From: Thermococcus sp.
GTDB taxonomy: Archaea > Methanobacteriota_B > Thermococci > Thermococcales > Thermococcaceae
Assembly: GCF_015523185.1 (NCBI RefSeq)
Contig: NZ_WAKV01000065.1
Coordinates: forward strand, 1-45,318
Direction of reading: 5' to 3'
Length of the DNA: 45,318 nucleotides
The notes beneath the pieces are model-generated. The model made no database searches. It saw nothing but the letters and a program-made list of their open reading frames with translations, and was not told the DNA's origin. This document shows positions 1 through 7,997 of this stretch, in pieces (the stretch's first letter is position 1; each line of letters opens with the position of its first letter). A program made the translations under genes and the position numbers.

Positions 1-150
1 GCCGATGATTCCCAGGATTCCTGCTATGAGGAGGGACTGAAGGGCTATGAGGTTTATGAGTGAGTGCATGTATGACTCCGTCAGCAGGAGGAACGCTATC
101 AGCAACGCTGTAACTCCAAGGATGTTTATGACCTCGGTTGTAACGCTCAT
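1..150 (-). CDS. Membrane hydrogenase subunit, HyfE-like (partial, 3' end outside window)
   Basis: Only the first 50 codons are present. The reading frame begins with ATG at 150 (a second ATG overlaps at 153-151), directly at the stop of the HyfC-like gene upstream, so the two are translationally coupled. The visible residues are almost entirely hydrophobic and form two membrane spans (roughly residues 10-25 and 33-50) with a TESYMHSL loop between. Position after a HyfC-like subunit and the length of the spans resemble the HyfE subunit of group 4 membrane hydrogenases, in which it is a small membrane subunit of the proton/sodium-translocating arm. The family call is inference from context plus a short hydrophobic N-terminus; MnhC/NuoK-like proteins would look similar. 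Confidence 0.6.
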   Translation of the reverse strand, partial: MSVTTEVINILGVTALLIAFLLLTESYMHSLINLIALQSLLIAGILGIIG

Positions 151-1118
151 CATGGCACGACACCCCCAAGGAGGAAGCTTATAACGCCCATTATAGCTAG
201 CAGGAAGCTGGCTGAGAGGTAGTCAATTATCCTGAACAGCCTTATCTTCGCGAGGGTTTCTTCAACGACTACGAAGACACCGATGAGACCAAGCATCTTG
301 ACGAAGAGCCAGAAAGTCCCCTTGAGGATTTCGTATAGCGAAGCGCTCGTTGCCAGTCCCCAGGGGACGGCGAAGACGTTGAGGAAGACCGACATGAGGA
401 TGAAGGATTTCATATAGCTAGCCCACGTGTTGAGTGCGTAGAGCGGGCCGGTGTATTCAAGCCCTTTCCCTTGGTCGAGCATACCGAGCTCGTTACTTCC
501 GTGGGACTCTATCGGCAGTTTTCCGGTGTCAAAGAGCAGTAGCATGAAGAAGGCCGCGGTTATGAGTATGTGCGTCGGGCTCAGGTACCAGCCCTCGGAA
601 GTTATCTTGTGGTTCATTAGGAACGGGTTGTTCGTTCCCGTCAGTATAGCAACGCCAAAGAAGACCATTATGAGGACCGGCTCGGCAAAGGCGCTGAAGT
701 TAACCGCTCTCGTGGCTCCTATGCCCGTGTAGTAGCTTCCCGTTCTTTCCGTTGCCAGTATTGAGACCATCGCCGCTAAGCCGAAGATGAACGTTCCCCC
801 GAAGAAATCAACCGTCGGAGCGAACCAGCTCGGAAAGTTGCCGATAATTGGCAACACCCAGGGCAATGTAAGCATAGCTCCGAACGCTATGAACGGGGCG
901 AAGACAAAGAACGAACTCGCCCCCCCAGGAACCAGGGTTTCCTTCCTGAAGAACTTCGCCAGGTCGTAGTAGGGCTGAAAGATGCTTATTCCCTTCCGCG
1001 ACTCTATCCTTGCCTCGGCCTTCTTGAGTATACCAACTATCAGCGGTGAAAGCAGGAGCACGACTATAACCTGGACTACACCGATAAGTATTCTGTCTTC
1101 CGGGGTCAATGGCGTCAC
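150..1118 (-). CDS. Membrane hydrogenase subunit HyfC/HycD-like (NuoH/complex I subunit 1 family)
   Basis: A 322-residue polytopic membrane protein with about eight spans. It carries NuoH/HycD family landmarks: an N-terminal span followed by the cytosolic loop KAEARIESRKGISIFQPYYD, then KFFRKE, and a loop near residue 200 with FDTGKLPIESHGSNELG. In group 4 membrane-bound hydrogenases this subunit anchors the NiFe catalytic module to the ion-pumping arm and forms the quinone-site-like cavity. The ATG start at 1118 is preceded by a strong GGAGGTGA ribosome site. It is the first gene after a TATA box and operator-like repeat, so it opens an operon that runs out of the window through the HyfE-like gene. 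Which electron donor the complex serves (formate, CO or ferredoxin) cannot be told from this fragment. Confidence 0.85.
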   Translation of the reverse strand: MTPLTPEDRILIGVVQVIVVLLLSPLIVGILKKAEARIESRKGISIFQPYYDLAKFFRKETLVPGGASSFFVFAPFIAFGAMLTLPWVLPIIGNFPSWFAPTVDFFGGTFIFGLAAMVSILATERTGSYYTGIGATRAVNFSAFAEPVLIMVFFGVAILTGTNNPFLMNHKITSEGWYLSPTHILITAAFFMLLLFDTGKLPIESHGSNELGMLDQGKGLEYTGPLYALNTWASYMKSFILMSVFLNVFAVPWGLATSASLYEILKGTFWLFVKMLGLIGVFVVVEETLAKIRLFRIIDYLSASFLLAIMGVISFLLGGVVP

Positions 1119-1193
1119 CTCCAGACGTGGAGAGAACAGGCGTCATCAGCCCCTCTTTCGGGGCACTTAGGGCGGACGCCTTCGCCCGGAATT

Positions 1194-1232
1194 TTACCCG
1201 GAATGGGTAACGTCAAGCCTTTTTAAACTTTT
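1194..1232 (-). promoter_or_regulatory. Hydrogenase operon promoter with inverted-repeat operator candidate
   Basis: On the minus strand a TATA-like GTTTAAAAAGG lies at about 1231-1219. Immediately downstream, where transcription should begin, is a perfect inverted repeat TTACCC-5 bp-GGGTAA (1194-1210). This placement over the start site fits a repressor. A small hairpin-forming GCCCC...GGGGC lies at about 1149-1164 in the leader. The regulator is not identified. Confidence 0.5.
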
Positions 1233-1259
1233 TGTGAACGGGGATGTTCCTTACTGAAA

Positions 1260-1490
1260 TTATTCTGAAGACTGCTCATTTGGGTTCTTTTTCTTGACGA
1301 GGTATTTGTTCATGATTTTCATAGCCTCTTCGTTCTTCCACCTGCCCCCATAGAGCCGGTTTTCAGCTATATAACCCGCCAGTTTTATAGCCAGGGTCTG
1401 GTTCTCATGATAGAGCTCGTATATTTTGAAATTCAGAGTGGCTTCTTTTTTCGACAGTTCAAGGAGTTTTCTCCTCAGCTCCTCCACCAT
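1260..1490 (-). CDS. Small hypothetical protein, helical N-terminus
   Basis: A 76-residue protein with ATG at 1490 preceded by a very strong purine-rich ribosome site (AAGGAGGGGGG). The first half (MVEELRRKLLELSKKEAT) is a charged amphipathic helix; the middle has an alternating hydrophobic helix (LAIKLAGYIAENRLYGGRWK) and the end is lysine/asparagine rich. It overlaps the preceding coiled-coil gene by 32 bases in another frame, so the two are coupled and probably act together. No cysteines, no signal peptide, no membrane span. No family recognised; probably Thermococcales-restricted. Confidence 0.6.
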   Translation of the reverse strand: MVEELRRKLLELSKKEATLNFKIYELYHENQTLAIKLAGYIAENRLYGGRWKNEEAMKIMNKYLVKKKNPNEQSSE

Positions 1491-1647
1491 TTTCCCCCCT
1501 CCTTAAAAGCTCGTTTTCCCTCCTGAGTTCCTCAAGAGCCCTTCTCAGAACCTCATTGTCCCGTTTCATTTCCTCGTACTTGGCCTCCATCAGCTCGAGA
1601 AGGGTCTCAAGTTCCTCAACCCTCTTCCTAAGTTCTTTTTCCTCCAA
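1459..1647 (-). CDS. Small coiled-coil hypothetical protein
   Basis: A 62-residue protein that is almost wholly a single long coiled coil: leucines recur at heptad spacing from residue 6 to about residue 50, with alternating Glu/Arg/Lys, and the end is a flexible Gly-rich tail (GENGGGAEEKTP). The start is a TTG at 1647, six bases after GAGGGTGA, which makes it the best start. It lies 48 bases downstream of valS on the same strand, with TATA-like stretches between, so it may have its own promoter or be cotranscribed. The overlap with the next gene suggests a two-protein assembly. Function unknown. Confidence 0.6.
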   Translation of the reverse strand: MEEKELRKRVEELETLLELMEAKYEEMKRDNEVLRRALEELRRENELLRRGENGGGAEEKTP

Positions 1648-1695
1648 GGTCTCACCCTCGAGGGGTTGGTTAAAATCAATAAAAAGGTTGGTGGG

Positions 1696-4362
1696 TCAAT
1701 AGAAAAGAACAACAGCGTCCCCAACGACTGCGGTCTCAACCTCCTCGCCCTCGCTGAACACCGCCTTCCTTATGACAACGTCGTCCTTGGTAAGCTCTAC
1801 CTTTTCCCCTTCAACCTCGAATTCAACTTTTCCGGTCTCCTTAAGGGCTTTCGCCACTTCTTCCGCGTTCTCCTTGAGGTAGGCGGTAATCTTAGGCACG
1901 AGCTTTCCATAGCGCGGGCCAACGGTTCTGAAGTTCGGCTTTATCTCGATGATGCGCTCTTCGAGTTCCGGCCCCCCTTTGATAATCTCAAGCCTCTCGA
2001 TGTTCATGGTTCCGGCGATGTCCTTCTCTATGGTCTTGAGCTTCTCGTAGGAGTCGGTGGCGTATATGGCAACGTGCTTGAGCTTCGCGTTCAGAGCGAG
2101 ACCGTGGCTGTTCTTGTAGCGTCTAATGGCTCCGACTATCTCGCGGGCGAGCTCGCCGAGTTTCTCTGCTTCCTCGTCAATCCTCTCCTCCCTGAACTTC
2201 GGCCACTCAAGAAGGTGGACACTCTTTGCCTTAACCCTCTCGCGGAAGAGGTTCTGGTAGAGCTCCTCGGTTATGTGGGGCACGAAGGGAGCCAGCAGGA
2301 GCATGGTGTTGTAGAGCAACTCGTAGAGCGATGCTTTGGCCTTGAGCTTGCTCTCCTCGTCGTCGCCGTAGAGGCGGTACTTAATCATCTCGATGTAGTC
2401 ATCGGCAACCTCGTGCCAGACGAAGGTTATCAGCTCTCTGGTAAGAAGGTTGAAGCGGTACTTTTCCATCTCCTCGGTGGCGAACTTTATGAGTTTGTGA
2501 AGCCTTGAGAGAATCCAGCGGTCGAGGGGCTCGAGCTCGGCTGGGGCTTTAGCGGGGTTAAAGTCCTCTAAATGCCTCTCTGCGAAGCGGTAGATGTTCC
2601 AGACCTTTTGTAGGAAGCGGAAGTTGTAGTCAACCGTCTCCCACTTGAACGGGTGGTCCTCTCCTGGGGGAGCTAAGGCGGTCCAGAGCCTTAAAGCGTC
2701 GGCACCGTACTTTGGAATCACCTCGTCTGGAGCAACGACGTTGCCATAGCTCTTGCTCATCTTCCTTCCGTCCGGTCCTGCAACCATACCGTTGATGAGG
2801 ACGTCCTTCCAGGGCTTTTCTCCTGTTAAAACCCAAGTTCTGAATATAGTGTAGAAGGCCCACGTCCTTATGATGTCCGTTCCCTGTGGCCTCAGAGCGG
2901 TCGGGAAGTTGTGCTCAAACCAGCGCTTCCCTTCTTCATCTCCCTTTATAGCGTCGTGCCACCTGCTTATTATCAGCGGGGTTATGCTGGAATCAACCCA
3001 GCAGTCGAGGACATCGGTTACTGGCTTCGGCTCGCTTCCATCGGAGCATTTTCTCGGCGGTTTATCGAAGCGCGGGTCCACAGGCAGGTCTTTCTCATCG
3101 GGCAGGATTATCTCACCGTTGTCGCAGACCCAGAAGGGAATCGGCGTTCCGAAAACCCTCTGCCTGCTTATGACCCAGTCCCAGTCCATTGACTCGGCCC
3201 AGTCCTTCAGGCGAAGGAACATATCCTCAGGATACCAATTGATTTCCTTTGCCACCTTGACTATCTCGTCGGTGAAGTCCTTCACCTTTATGAACCACTG
3301 CTTCTTTGGAAGGAGTTCAATAGGCGCCATACAGGAGCTCCTCTCGGTGTGCCTCAGAACGCGGTGCTTTATCTTCTCCTTCTTGTATAGGAGACCCATC
3401 TTCTCAAGGTCTTCAGCTATCTTCTTTCTCGCCTCCTCAGTCTTCAGGCCCTTGTAGGGACCAGCCCTCTCGTTCATCGTTCCGTCCTCGTTGATTGCAA
3501 TAATTACCGGCAGGTTGTAGCGCTTCTGCCAGACAACGTCCTGCTCGTCACCGTAGGTACAGTTGTAAACTGCTCCAGTTCCAAAGCTCGGGTCAACGTC
3601 TTCATCAGCTAAAACAGGGACTTCGCGCTCGAATATCGGGAGCTTCACCTTTTTCCCCACGACGTCTTTATACCTCTCGTCATCTGGATGAACAAATACA
3701 GCGACACATGCCGGCATGAGCTCTGGCCTCGTGGTCGCTATTGGCACGTGACCACTTCCATCAGCCAGGGGGAGCTTGATGTAGTATAGGTAACCCTCTT
3801 CCTCGACATAGCCGACCTCGGCCTTGGCAAGGCTCGTCCTACACCTCGGGCACCAGTAGACCGGGTGTTCGGCCTGGTAGAGGAGGCCTTTCTTGTAGAA
3901 CTCTATTAGGGACTTTTGCACAGTCGCTTTATACCAGTCGTCCATCGTGTGATACTCCAAATCCCAGTCGGCTGAATAGCCTATCCTGATGAACTGGTTC
4001 CTCATCGCTTCGATGGCCTGCCACGTCCATTCGATACACTTCTGGAGAAACTTCTCCGGCTGGTCCTTGCTTATGCCAAACTCCTTCTCGACCTTCAGTT
4101 CAGTTGGCAAACCATGGTTGTCAAAGCCCTGAGGAAAGAGAACGTTGTAGCCGGTCATCCTCTTGTAGCGCGCGATTATGTCAATCCAGGTGTGACTTAA
4201 GACGTGGCCGAGATGGAGCGTTCCGCTCGTGAACGGCGGGGGAGTGTCTATAGCGTAGCTCGGCCTCTTTTCGTCAAGCTCGTATTTGTAAATCTTCTCA
4301 TCGAGCCAGAACTTCTGCCACTTGGGCTCAATCTCGTTCGGGTCGTAGTTCTTGGGGAGCAT
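1696..4362 (-). CDS. valS: Valyl-tRNA synthetase
   Basis: An 888-residue class I aminoacyl-tRNA synthetase that charges tRNA-Val with valine, with editing of misactivated threonine. Visible landmarks are the HLGH signature at residues 50-53, a zinc-ribbon-like WCPRCRTSLAKAE early in the editing insertion, the KMSKS loop (GRKMSKSYGNV, roughly residue 540), the WALAPPGEDHPFKW region and a C-terminal anticodon-binding helical domain. Length is normal for archaeal ValRS. ATG at 4362 follows GGAGGATGAT, which overlaps the end of the MFS gene five bases upstream, so the two genes are translationally coupled. Identity is essentially certain. Confidence 0.97.
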   Translation of the reverse strand: MLPKNYDPNEIEPKWQKFWLDEKIYKYELDEKRPSYAIDTPPPFTSGTLHLGHVLSHTWIDIIARYKRMTGYNVLFPQGFDNHGLPTELKVEKEFGISKDQPEKFLQKCIEWTWQAIEAMRNQFIRIGYSADWDLEYHTMDDWYKATVQKSLIEFYKKGLLYQAEHPVYWCPRCRTSLAKAEVGYVEEEGYLYYIKLPLADGSGHVPIATTRPELMPACVAVFVHPDDERYKDVVGKKVKLPIFEREVPVLADEDVDPSFGTGAVYNCTYGDEQDVVWQKRYNLPVIIAINEDGTMNERAGPYKGLKTEEARKKIAEDLEKMGLLYKKEKIKHRVLRHTERSSCMAPIELLPKKQWFIKVKDFTDEIVKVAKEINWYPEDMFLRLKDWAESMDWDWVISRQRVFGTPIPFWVCDNGEIILPDEKDLPVDPRFDKPPRKCSDGSEPKPVTDVLDCWVDSSITPLIISRWHDAIKGDEEGKRWFEHNFPTALRPQGTDIIRTWAFYTIFRTWVLTGEKPWKDVLINGMVAGPDGRKMSKSYGNVVAPDEVIPKYGADALRLWTALAPPGEDHPFKWETVDYNFRFLQKVWNIYRFAERHLEDFNPAKAPAELEPLDRWILSRLHKLIKFATEEMEKYRFNLLTRELITFVWHEVADDYIEMIKYRLYGDDEESKLKAKASLYELLYNTMLLLAPFVPHITEELYQNLFRERVKAKSVHLLEWPKFREERIDEEAEKLGELAREIVGAIRRYKNSHGLALNAKLKHVAIYATDSYEKLKTIEKDIAGTMNIERLEIIKGGPELEERIIEIKPNFRTVGPRYGKLVPKITAYLKENAEEVAKALKETGKVEFEVEGEKVELTKDDVVIRKAVFSEGEEVETAVVGDAVVLFY

Positions 4363-4366
4363 CTTA

Positions 4367-5515
4367 TCATCCTCCGTCGGGTTTTTCAGTGATGTTACCC
4401 CCTTCAGCGGGGACGCTTAAAAAGGTTAATCTCCAGATAGGGAGGGCAGACAACAGGCCGAGGGAGCCGGCCAAGACGTAGGCCAACTCAAGGCCAAGGT
4501 TTCCGGCCAAGGCACCTATGGCGGTGTTTGCAATTGCCATGAAGGCACTTCCAACGGTGCTCAGCGTCGAGTTCACGGTGGAGCGAACCTCGTTCGGAAT
4601 GAAGTCGTTTCTGAGCACCGCCATTAGTGGACCCCTTGCCCCCAGCGTGCCCTCTACCGCGAAGAGCAGTGCAAGGCTCGTCCATACGTTGGGGGCTAAA
4701 CCGAGTAGCAGGATTTCAAGGCTAAGAACTACTGTCAGCAACGCTAAGGTCTTTGGTGTTGAGTCGAGTCTTCTCGATAGCCTCGCTCCCATTGATGTTG
4801 TGAGGAGCATCAGGGCGAAAATGGGCCCGAGGTATTTGGCCGGAAGTCCCCGTGCCTTCATCAGGAGCATCCAGAAGGTGAAGAAGGCCCTGGCCGGAAA
4901 GCTGAGTAGGAACGACGAAATCAGGAGCAGGTGAAGGCCTCTGTTTCCGATGACCTCGGCTAGGCCCCTGCGTAGTATTCCTGAATAGTTGAGCTCGGCT
5001 TTCCCCCTGTTGTCCGACAGGAGTATCAAGGCCATAGCTCCGGACAGGATTGAAAGAGCTCCTGCAACGAGCACCGGGAGGTTGGGGGCAATGTTTGCCA
5101 ACACTCCCCCGAGGAAGCCTCCAGCAAATCTGACCGGGCCCGAGATTTCTTTGACCCTTCCGAGGATTGCCTTCACGGCTTTCCTGTCCTTCAACGAATC
5201 GTAGAGCCACGGAACCATCGTTCCGCTGACGAGTGCGCTCCCGAGGCCGGAAAGGGACGCTCCCAAGAGGGCCCCAATCAGGCCTCCAGAAAGGGCCACC
5301 ATGAGCAGTCCAAGACCGAAGAGGGAACTCCCGAGGGCGTACGTCTTTATCCTACCGTATCTGTCGGCAACTCCACCGGTCGGAAAGTCCGTAAGGAGCT
5401 GTGCAAGTTCCGAAACGCTCTGAACCAAGCCAATCTCAGAAAAGCCGAGCCCGATGTTTTTAAGCCAGAGGCTCAGGTAGGGCCCTAGAACTCCCGGGTT
5501 GAGGGAGCTTACCAA
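4367..5515 (-). CDS. MFS family transporter
   Basis: A 382-residue membrane protein with 11-12 predicted spans and the major facilitator loop signature DFPTGGVADRYGRIK between spans 2 and 3, so a solute or drug exporter/importer of unknown substrate. The start shown is a TTG at 5515, but the same frame stays open to about 5573 and the upstream residues (LKWGFITTALVSSLN) read as the missing first half of the first span, so the true protein is probably longer. No in-frame ATG, GTG or well-placed TTG is found there; see the finding on this start. It precedes valS by four bases and follows a methyltransferase gene on the same strand. Confidence 0.8.
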   Translation of the reverse strand: MVSSLNPGVLGPYLSLWLKNIGLGFSEIGLVQSVSELAQLLTDFPTGGVADRYGRIKTYALGSSLFGLGLLMVALSGGLIGALLGASLSGLGSALVSGTMVPWLYDSLKDRKAVKAILGRVKEISGPVRFAGGFLGGVLANIAPNLPVLVAGALSILSGAMALILLSDNRGKAELNYSGILRRGLAEVIGNRGLHLLLISSFLLSFPARAFFTFWMLLMKARGLPAKYLGPIFALMLLTTSMGARLSRRLDSTPKTLALLTVVLSLEILLLGLAPNVWTSLALLFAVEGTLGARGPLMAVLRNDFIPNEVRSTVNSTLSTVGSAFMAIANTAIGALAGNLGLELAYVLAGSLGLLSALPIWRLTFLSVPAEGGNITEKPDGG

Positions 5516-5596
5516 CGCAGTCGTTATGAAGCCCCATTTCAGACCACGCTCCTCGTTTCCGATGGACGATAGGCATCACCCGTGCACAGAAGGAGA

Positions 5597-5609
5597 CATA
5601 GTTTAAAAA
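5597..5609 (-). promoter_or_regulatory. TATA box for MFS-valS transcription
   Basis: The minus-strand reading CTTTTTAAACT is a good archaeal TATA element. A start about 25 bases downstream falls at 5576-5580, right at an ATG (5576) that is out of frame with the MFS protein. Confidence 0.5.
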
Positions 5610-5632
5610 GATAGTGGGTCAGAGGCAACCGG

Positions 5633-6262
5633 TCACTTCACGGCCTTTATAACCACAAAGCTCCCCTCGCCGTAGCCGGGCTTAACGGGTTCAATCCCCT
5701 TTATCTCATCCAGCCTGTGGAACAGTGTTTGAAGGACCTCGAACTTTCTGAAGCCGGCCTTTTTGAGAAGCTCCAGGAGTTCTTCCGTTGAGAAGAACCT
5801 CGCTTCCCTGTAAAAAACGCTCTCCTCTTTGTGTTCCTCGTAGTACCTCCCGATTGGACTGTCCCTGTCAACGAAGCCTATTATTAGAGCCCCACCCGGT
5901 TTGAGAACGCGGTAGGCTTCTCTTAAAGCCCTCTCAGGGTCGTTAACGAAGCAGATAGTGGTGACCATCAAAAGATAGTCGAGGCTCTCATCGGGGAAAG
6001 GGAGGTTTTCCGCAACACCTTCTATGACCTCTATGCCCCTTTTTCTGGCTACCTCTGCCATCGCTTTGGAAGGCTCGACGCCGAGCTTTATCCCGAGCGG
6101 TGCCGCAAAGCGACCGGTTCCCACGCCTATCTCTGCTCCTCTTCCTTCCTTCGGTAAAAGCCTCCTCACCGCCTCAAGCTCTGAGAGGTAAGCATAGCGG
6201 TGCCTCTCGAACCAGTTCTCGTAGCGGTCGCGGTGCTTCTCGAAGGGTTCAACCTTGGGCAT
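5633..6262 (-). CDS. SAM-dependent class I methyltransferase
   Basis: A 209-residue protein of the Methyltransf_11 type. Motif I (AEIGVGTGRFA) lies near residues 42-52, an acidic residue at the end of strand 2 follows in GVEPSKAMAEVARKRG, and motifs further on include DESLDYLLMVTTICFV and the post-motif LKPGGALIIGFVDRDSPIG. The fold binds S-adenosylmethionine; the methyl acceptor is unknown. The ATG at 6262 overlaps the end of the upstream aspartate aminotransferase gene by 14 bases, so the pair is an operon, but this does not by itself reveal the substrate. UbiE-like or arsenite-type activity is not supported by any cysteine pattern. Confidence 0.85.
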   Translation of the reverse strand: MPKVEPFEKHRDRYENWFERHRYAYLSELEAVRRLLPKEGRGAEIGVGTGRFAAPLGIKLGVEPSKAMAEVARKRGIEVIEGVAENLPFPDESLDYLLMVTTICFVNDPERALREAYRVLKPGGALIIGFVDRDSPIGRYYEEHKEESVFYREARFFSTEELLELLKKAGFRKFEVLQTLFHRLDEIKGIEPVKPGYGEGSFVVIKAVK

Positions 6263-7877
6263 TCAGGTCACCCTGCCTCTGGAACTCCTCGTAGTATTCA
6301 TCCAAGATTTTCCTTATGGTTCTGCCTATGGTGAGATAGTCTATCTCCCTAAGGTTCGCCAACGAAACCCTTGCTGAAGGGTGAGGAACCTCAAAACCTT
6401 TACCGGGTAAAAGGACAACCCCTGCCTCTTTGGCAAGCCGTATTATGAACTCCTCCGGCGGGAAGTTCTCCATGAACCAGCGGGAGAACTCCTTTCCGTA
6501 GAGCCTCTCGCTCAGCTCCTCCATGTCGAGGAGGGTGTAGTAGTAGGTGTAGTTCGGGTTTTCAACCGGTTCAAGGCCTATTCCCCTGTACAGCGCCCTG
6601 TAACGGCGCCTGAGGATTCTCTTGACGGCTTTCTTGTAGGTTTCTTCCTCATCCATCAGGCCGTAAAGTGCAAAGAGCACCATCTGAACCTGCTGGGGCG
6701 TCGAGAGTCCGGCGGTATGTCTCAAAGCCACGTTCCTGCTGTCGGCAACGAGCCTGTCTATGAACTTCAGCCCCCTAGGATTGGGGGTTATGAGGGCATA
6801 CCTCTTGTCCAGCTCCTCCTGAATTTCCTCTGGAAGTTTGGCAATCAGTCTATCAACGACGTTGTCCTTGTGGAGAGCTATAACGCCGAGCCTCCAGCCT
6901 GTGGCCCCAAAATACTTGGAGAAGGAATAGACCAGTATAGTGTTGTGGGGCAAGACGGAATAGACTGACTTGAAGTCCTCTGCAAAGGTCGCGTAGACAT
7001 CGTCGGTGATGATGATTAAGTCTTCCCTCTCGTTCTCGACTATCTCCCTGAGCTTTTCGAGAACTCCCTCCTCAAGCTTCACCGCCGTTGGGTTGCCAGG
7101 GTTTACAAGGAAGAACGCCTTTATCTCTGGGTTCCTAAGCTTCTCAAGTTCTTCGTCCGGTATCTGGTAGCCGAGTTCGGGCGATGCATTAACTTCAACT
7201 ATCTCAAGCCTGTACTGGTCGAGTTTTGGTATCTCAAGGTAAGGACTGAATATTGGAACCGCTATCGCTATCTTGTCCCCTGGGTTCAGGAGGTGGTTTG
7301 CTTTGAGGGACTCGAAGAGATAGGCCATAGCTCCGGTTCCACCTTCCACTGCGAAGAGCTGGGTTTCCTCGACTATTGCATAACCGAGGTCGTAGCCGGC
7401 CCCCATCTCTTTTAGGAGATATCTCGCGACTATCTTTTCCGCGAGGGGGAGCATTCTCGGCGGGGTCGGATATTCACAGCCGAGATAGCCCTGAACCATC
7501 TCGTGAAGGAAATCATCGGCCGAAAAGCCAAGGTAGTCCCTCACGTAGCTTACGGCTGAATTAAGGAACCTCGTTCCTCTCTCGTTCCAATGGTTTCTGA
7601 TGAATATTTCAAAGCGCGCCTCTATGCCGTCCTTCTCGCAGTGCCCTCCTATGAGGTCCCCCATGTAGCCGAAGTGCCTTTCTGCTTCGCTTAGCGCGAA
7701 CTTCCCGAGCTGTAGGTAAGCATACCTCGGTTCCAACGCCAGAAAGTTCGGATTACCCCTACCGGCGTTGAGCATCATCCTTTCGGAGTTCCTGCTGGCG
7801 AGTTTTATGAGAAGTTCCTTGAACTCGAAGGGGCTGAGCTCGTCGAGCTTTTTGAGGTTCTCAAAAATCTCCTCCAT
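6249..7877 (-). CDS. asdA: Bifunctional aspartate aminotransferase / aspartate 4-decarboxylase-like PLP enzyme
   Basis: A 542-residue fold-type I PLP enzyme. Visible residues are NPGNPTA at 259-265, the PLP-pyridine aspartate region DDVY at 292-295 and the Schiff-base lysine K321 in SFSKYFGATGW. The unusually long N-terminal and central insertions (for example GGHCEKDGIEARF and the AHRT-like ADSRNVALRHTAGLSTPQQ region) are typical of aspartate 4-decarboxylases (AsdA), which turn aspartate into alanine and CO2 and also transaminate. The start chosen is ATG 7877, after GGGGGTGTCT and about 30 bases from a TATATAAAA box; a further upstream ATG would lie in the divergent promoter. Whether decarboxylation or transamination dominates cannot be judged. 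Confidence 0.85.
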   Translation of the reverse strand: MEEIFENLKKLDELSPFEFKELLIKLASRNSERMMLNAGRGNPNFLALEPRYAYLQLGKFALSEAERHFGYMGDLIGGHCEKDGIEARFEIFIRNHWNERGTRFLNSAVSYVRDYLGFSADDFLHEMVQGYLGCEYPTPPRMLPLAEKIVARYLLKEMGAGYDLGYAIVEETQLFAVEGGTGAMAYLFESLKANHLLNPGDKIAIAVPIFSPYLEIPKLDQYRLEIVEVNASPELGYQIPDEELEKLRNPEIKAFFLVNPGNPTAVKLEEGVLEKLREIVENEREDLIIITDDVYATFAEDFKSVYSVLPHNTILVYSFSKYFGATGWRLGVIALHKDNVVDRLIAKLPEEIQEELDKRYALITPNPRGLKFIDRLVADSRNVALRHTAGLSTPQQVQMVLFALYGLMDEEETYKKAVKRILRRRYRALYRGIGLEPVENPNYTYYYTLLDMEELSERLYGKEFSRWFMENFPPEEFIIRLAKEAGVVLLPGKGFEVPHPSARVSLANLREIDYLTIGRTIRKILDEYYEEFQRQGDLNAQG

Positions 7878-7904
7878 TACAGACACCCCCTTCTTTCTTC
7901 CCGC

Positions 7905-7963
7905 TGAAGTATATAAAAGATGCCCAAGCAATACGATTAGGGTAACCGAAAAGTTTATAAATA
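7905..7963. promoter_or_regulatory. Divergent promoter region between asdA and the NifX-like gene
   Basis: Two TATA boxes face away from each other. TTTTATATACTT on the minus strand (about 7920-7906) serves asdA, and GTTTATAAATA on the plus strand (7953-7963) serves the NifX-like gene starting at 7998. Confidence 0.6.
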
Positions 7964-7977
7964 TGTGCATATGCACA
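7964..7977. promoter_or_regulatory. Perfect 14-bp palindrome, operator candidate
   Basis: TGTGCATATGCACA is a perfect dyad starting at the base after the plus-strand TATA box and ending 20 bases before the start codon of the NifX-like gene, so it should cover the transcription start. This is the usual place for a repressor site in Thermococcales. The binding protein is unknown. Confidence 0.5.
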
Positions 7978-7997
7978 AAATATCGGAGGTGATGTGA

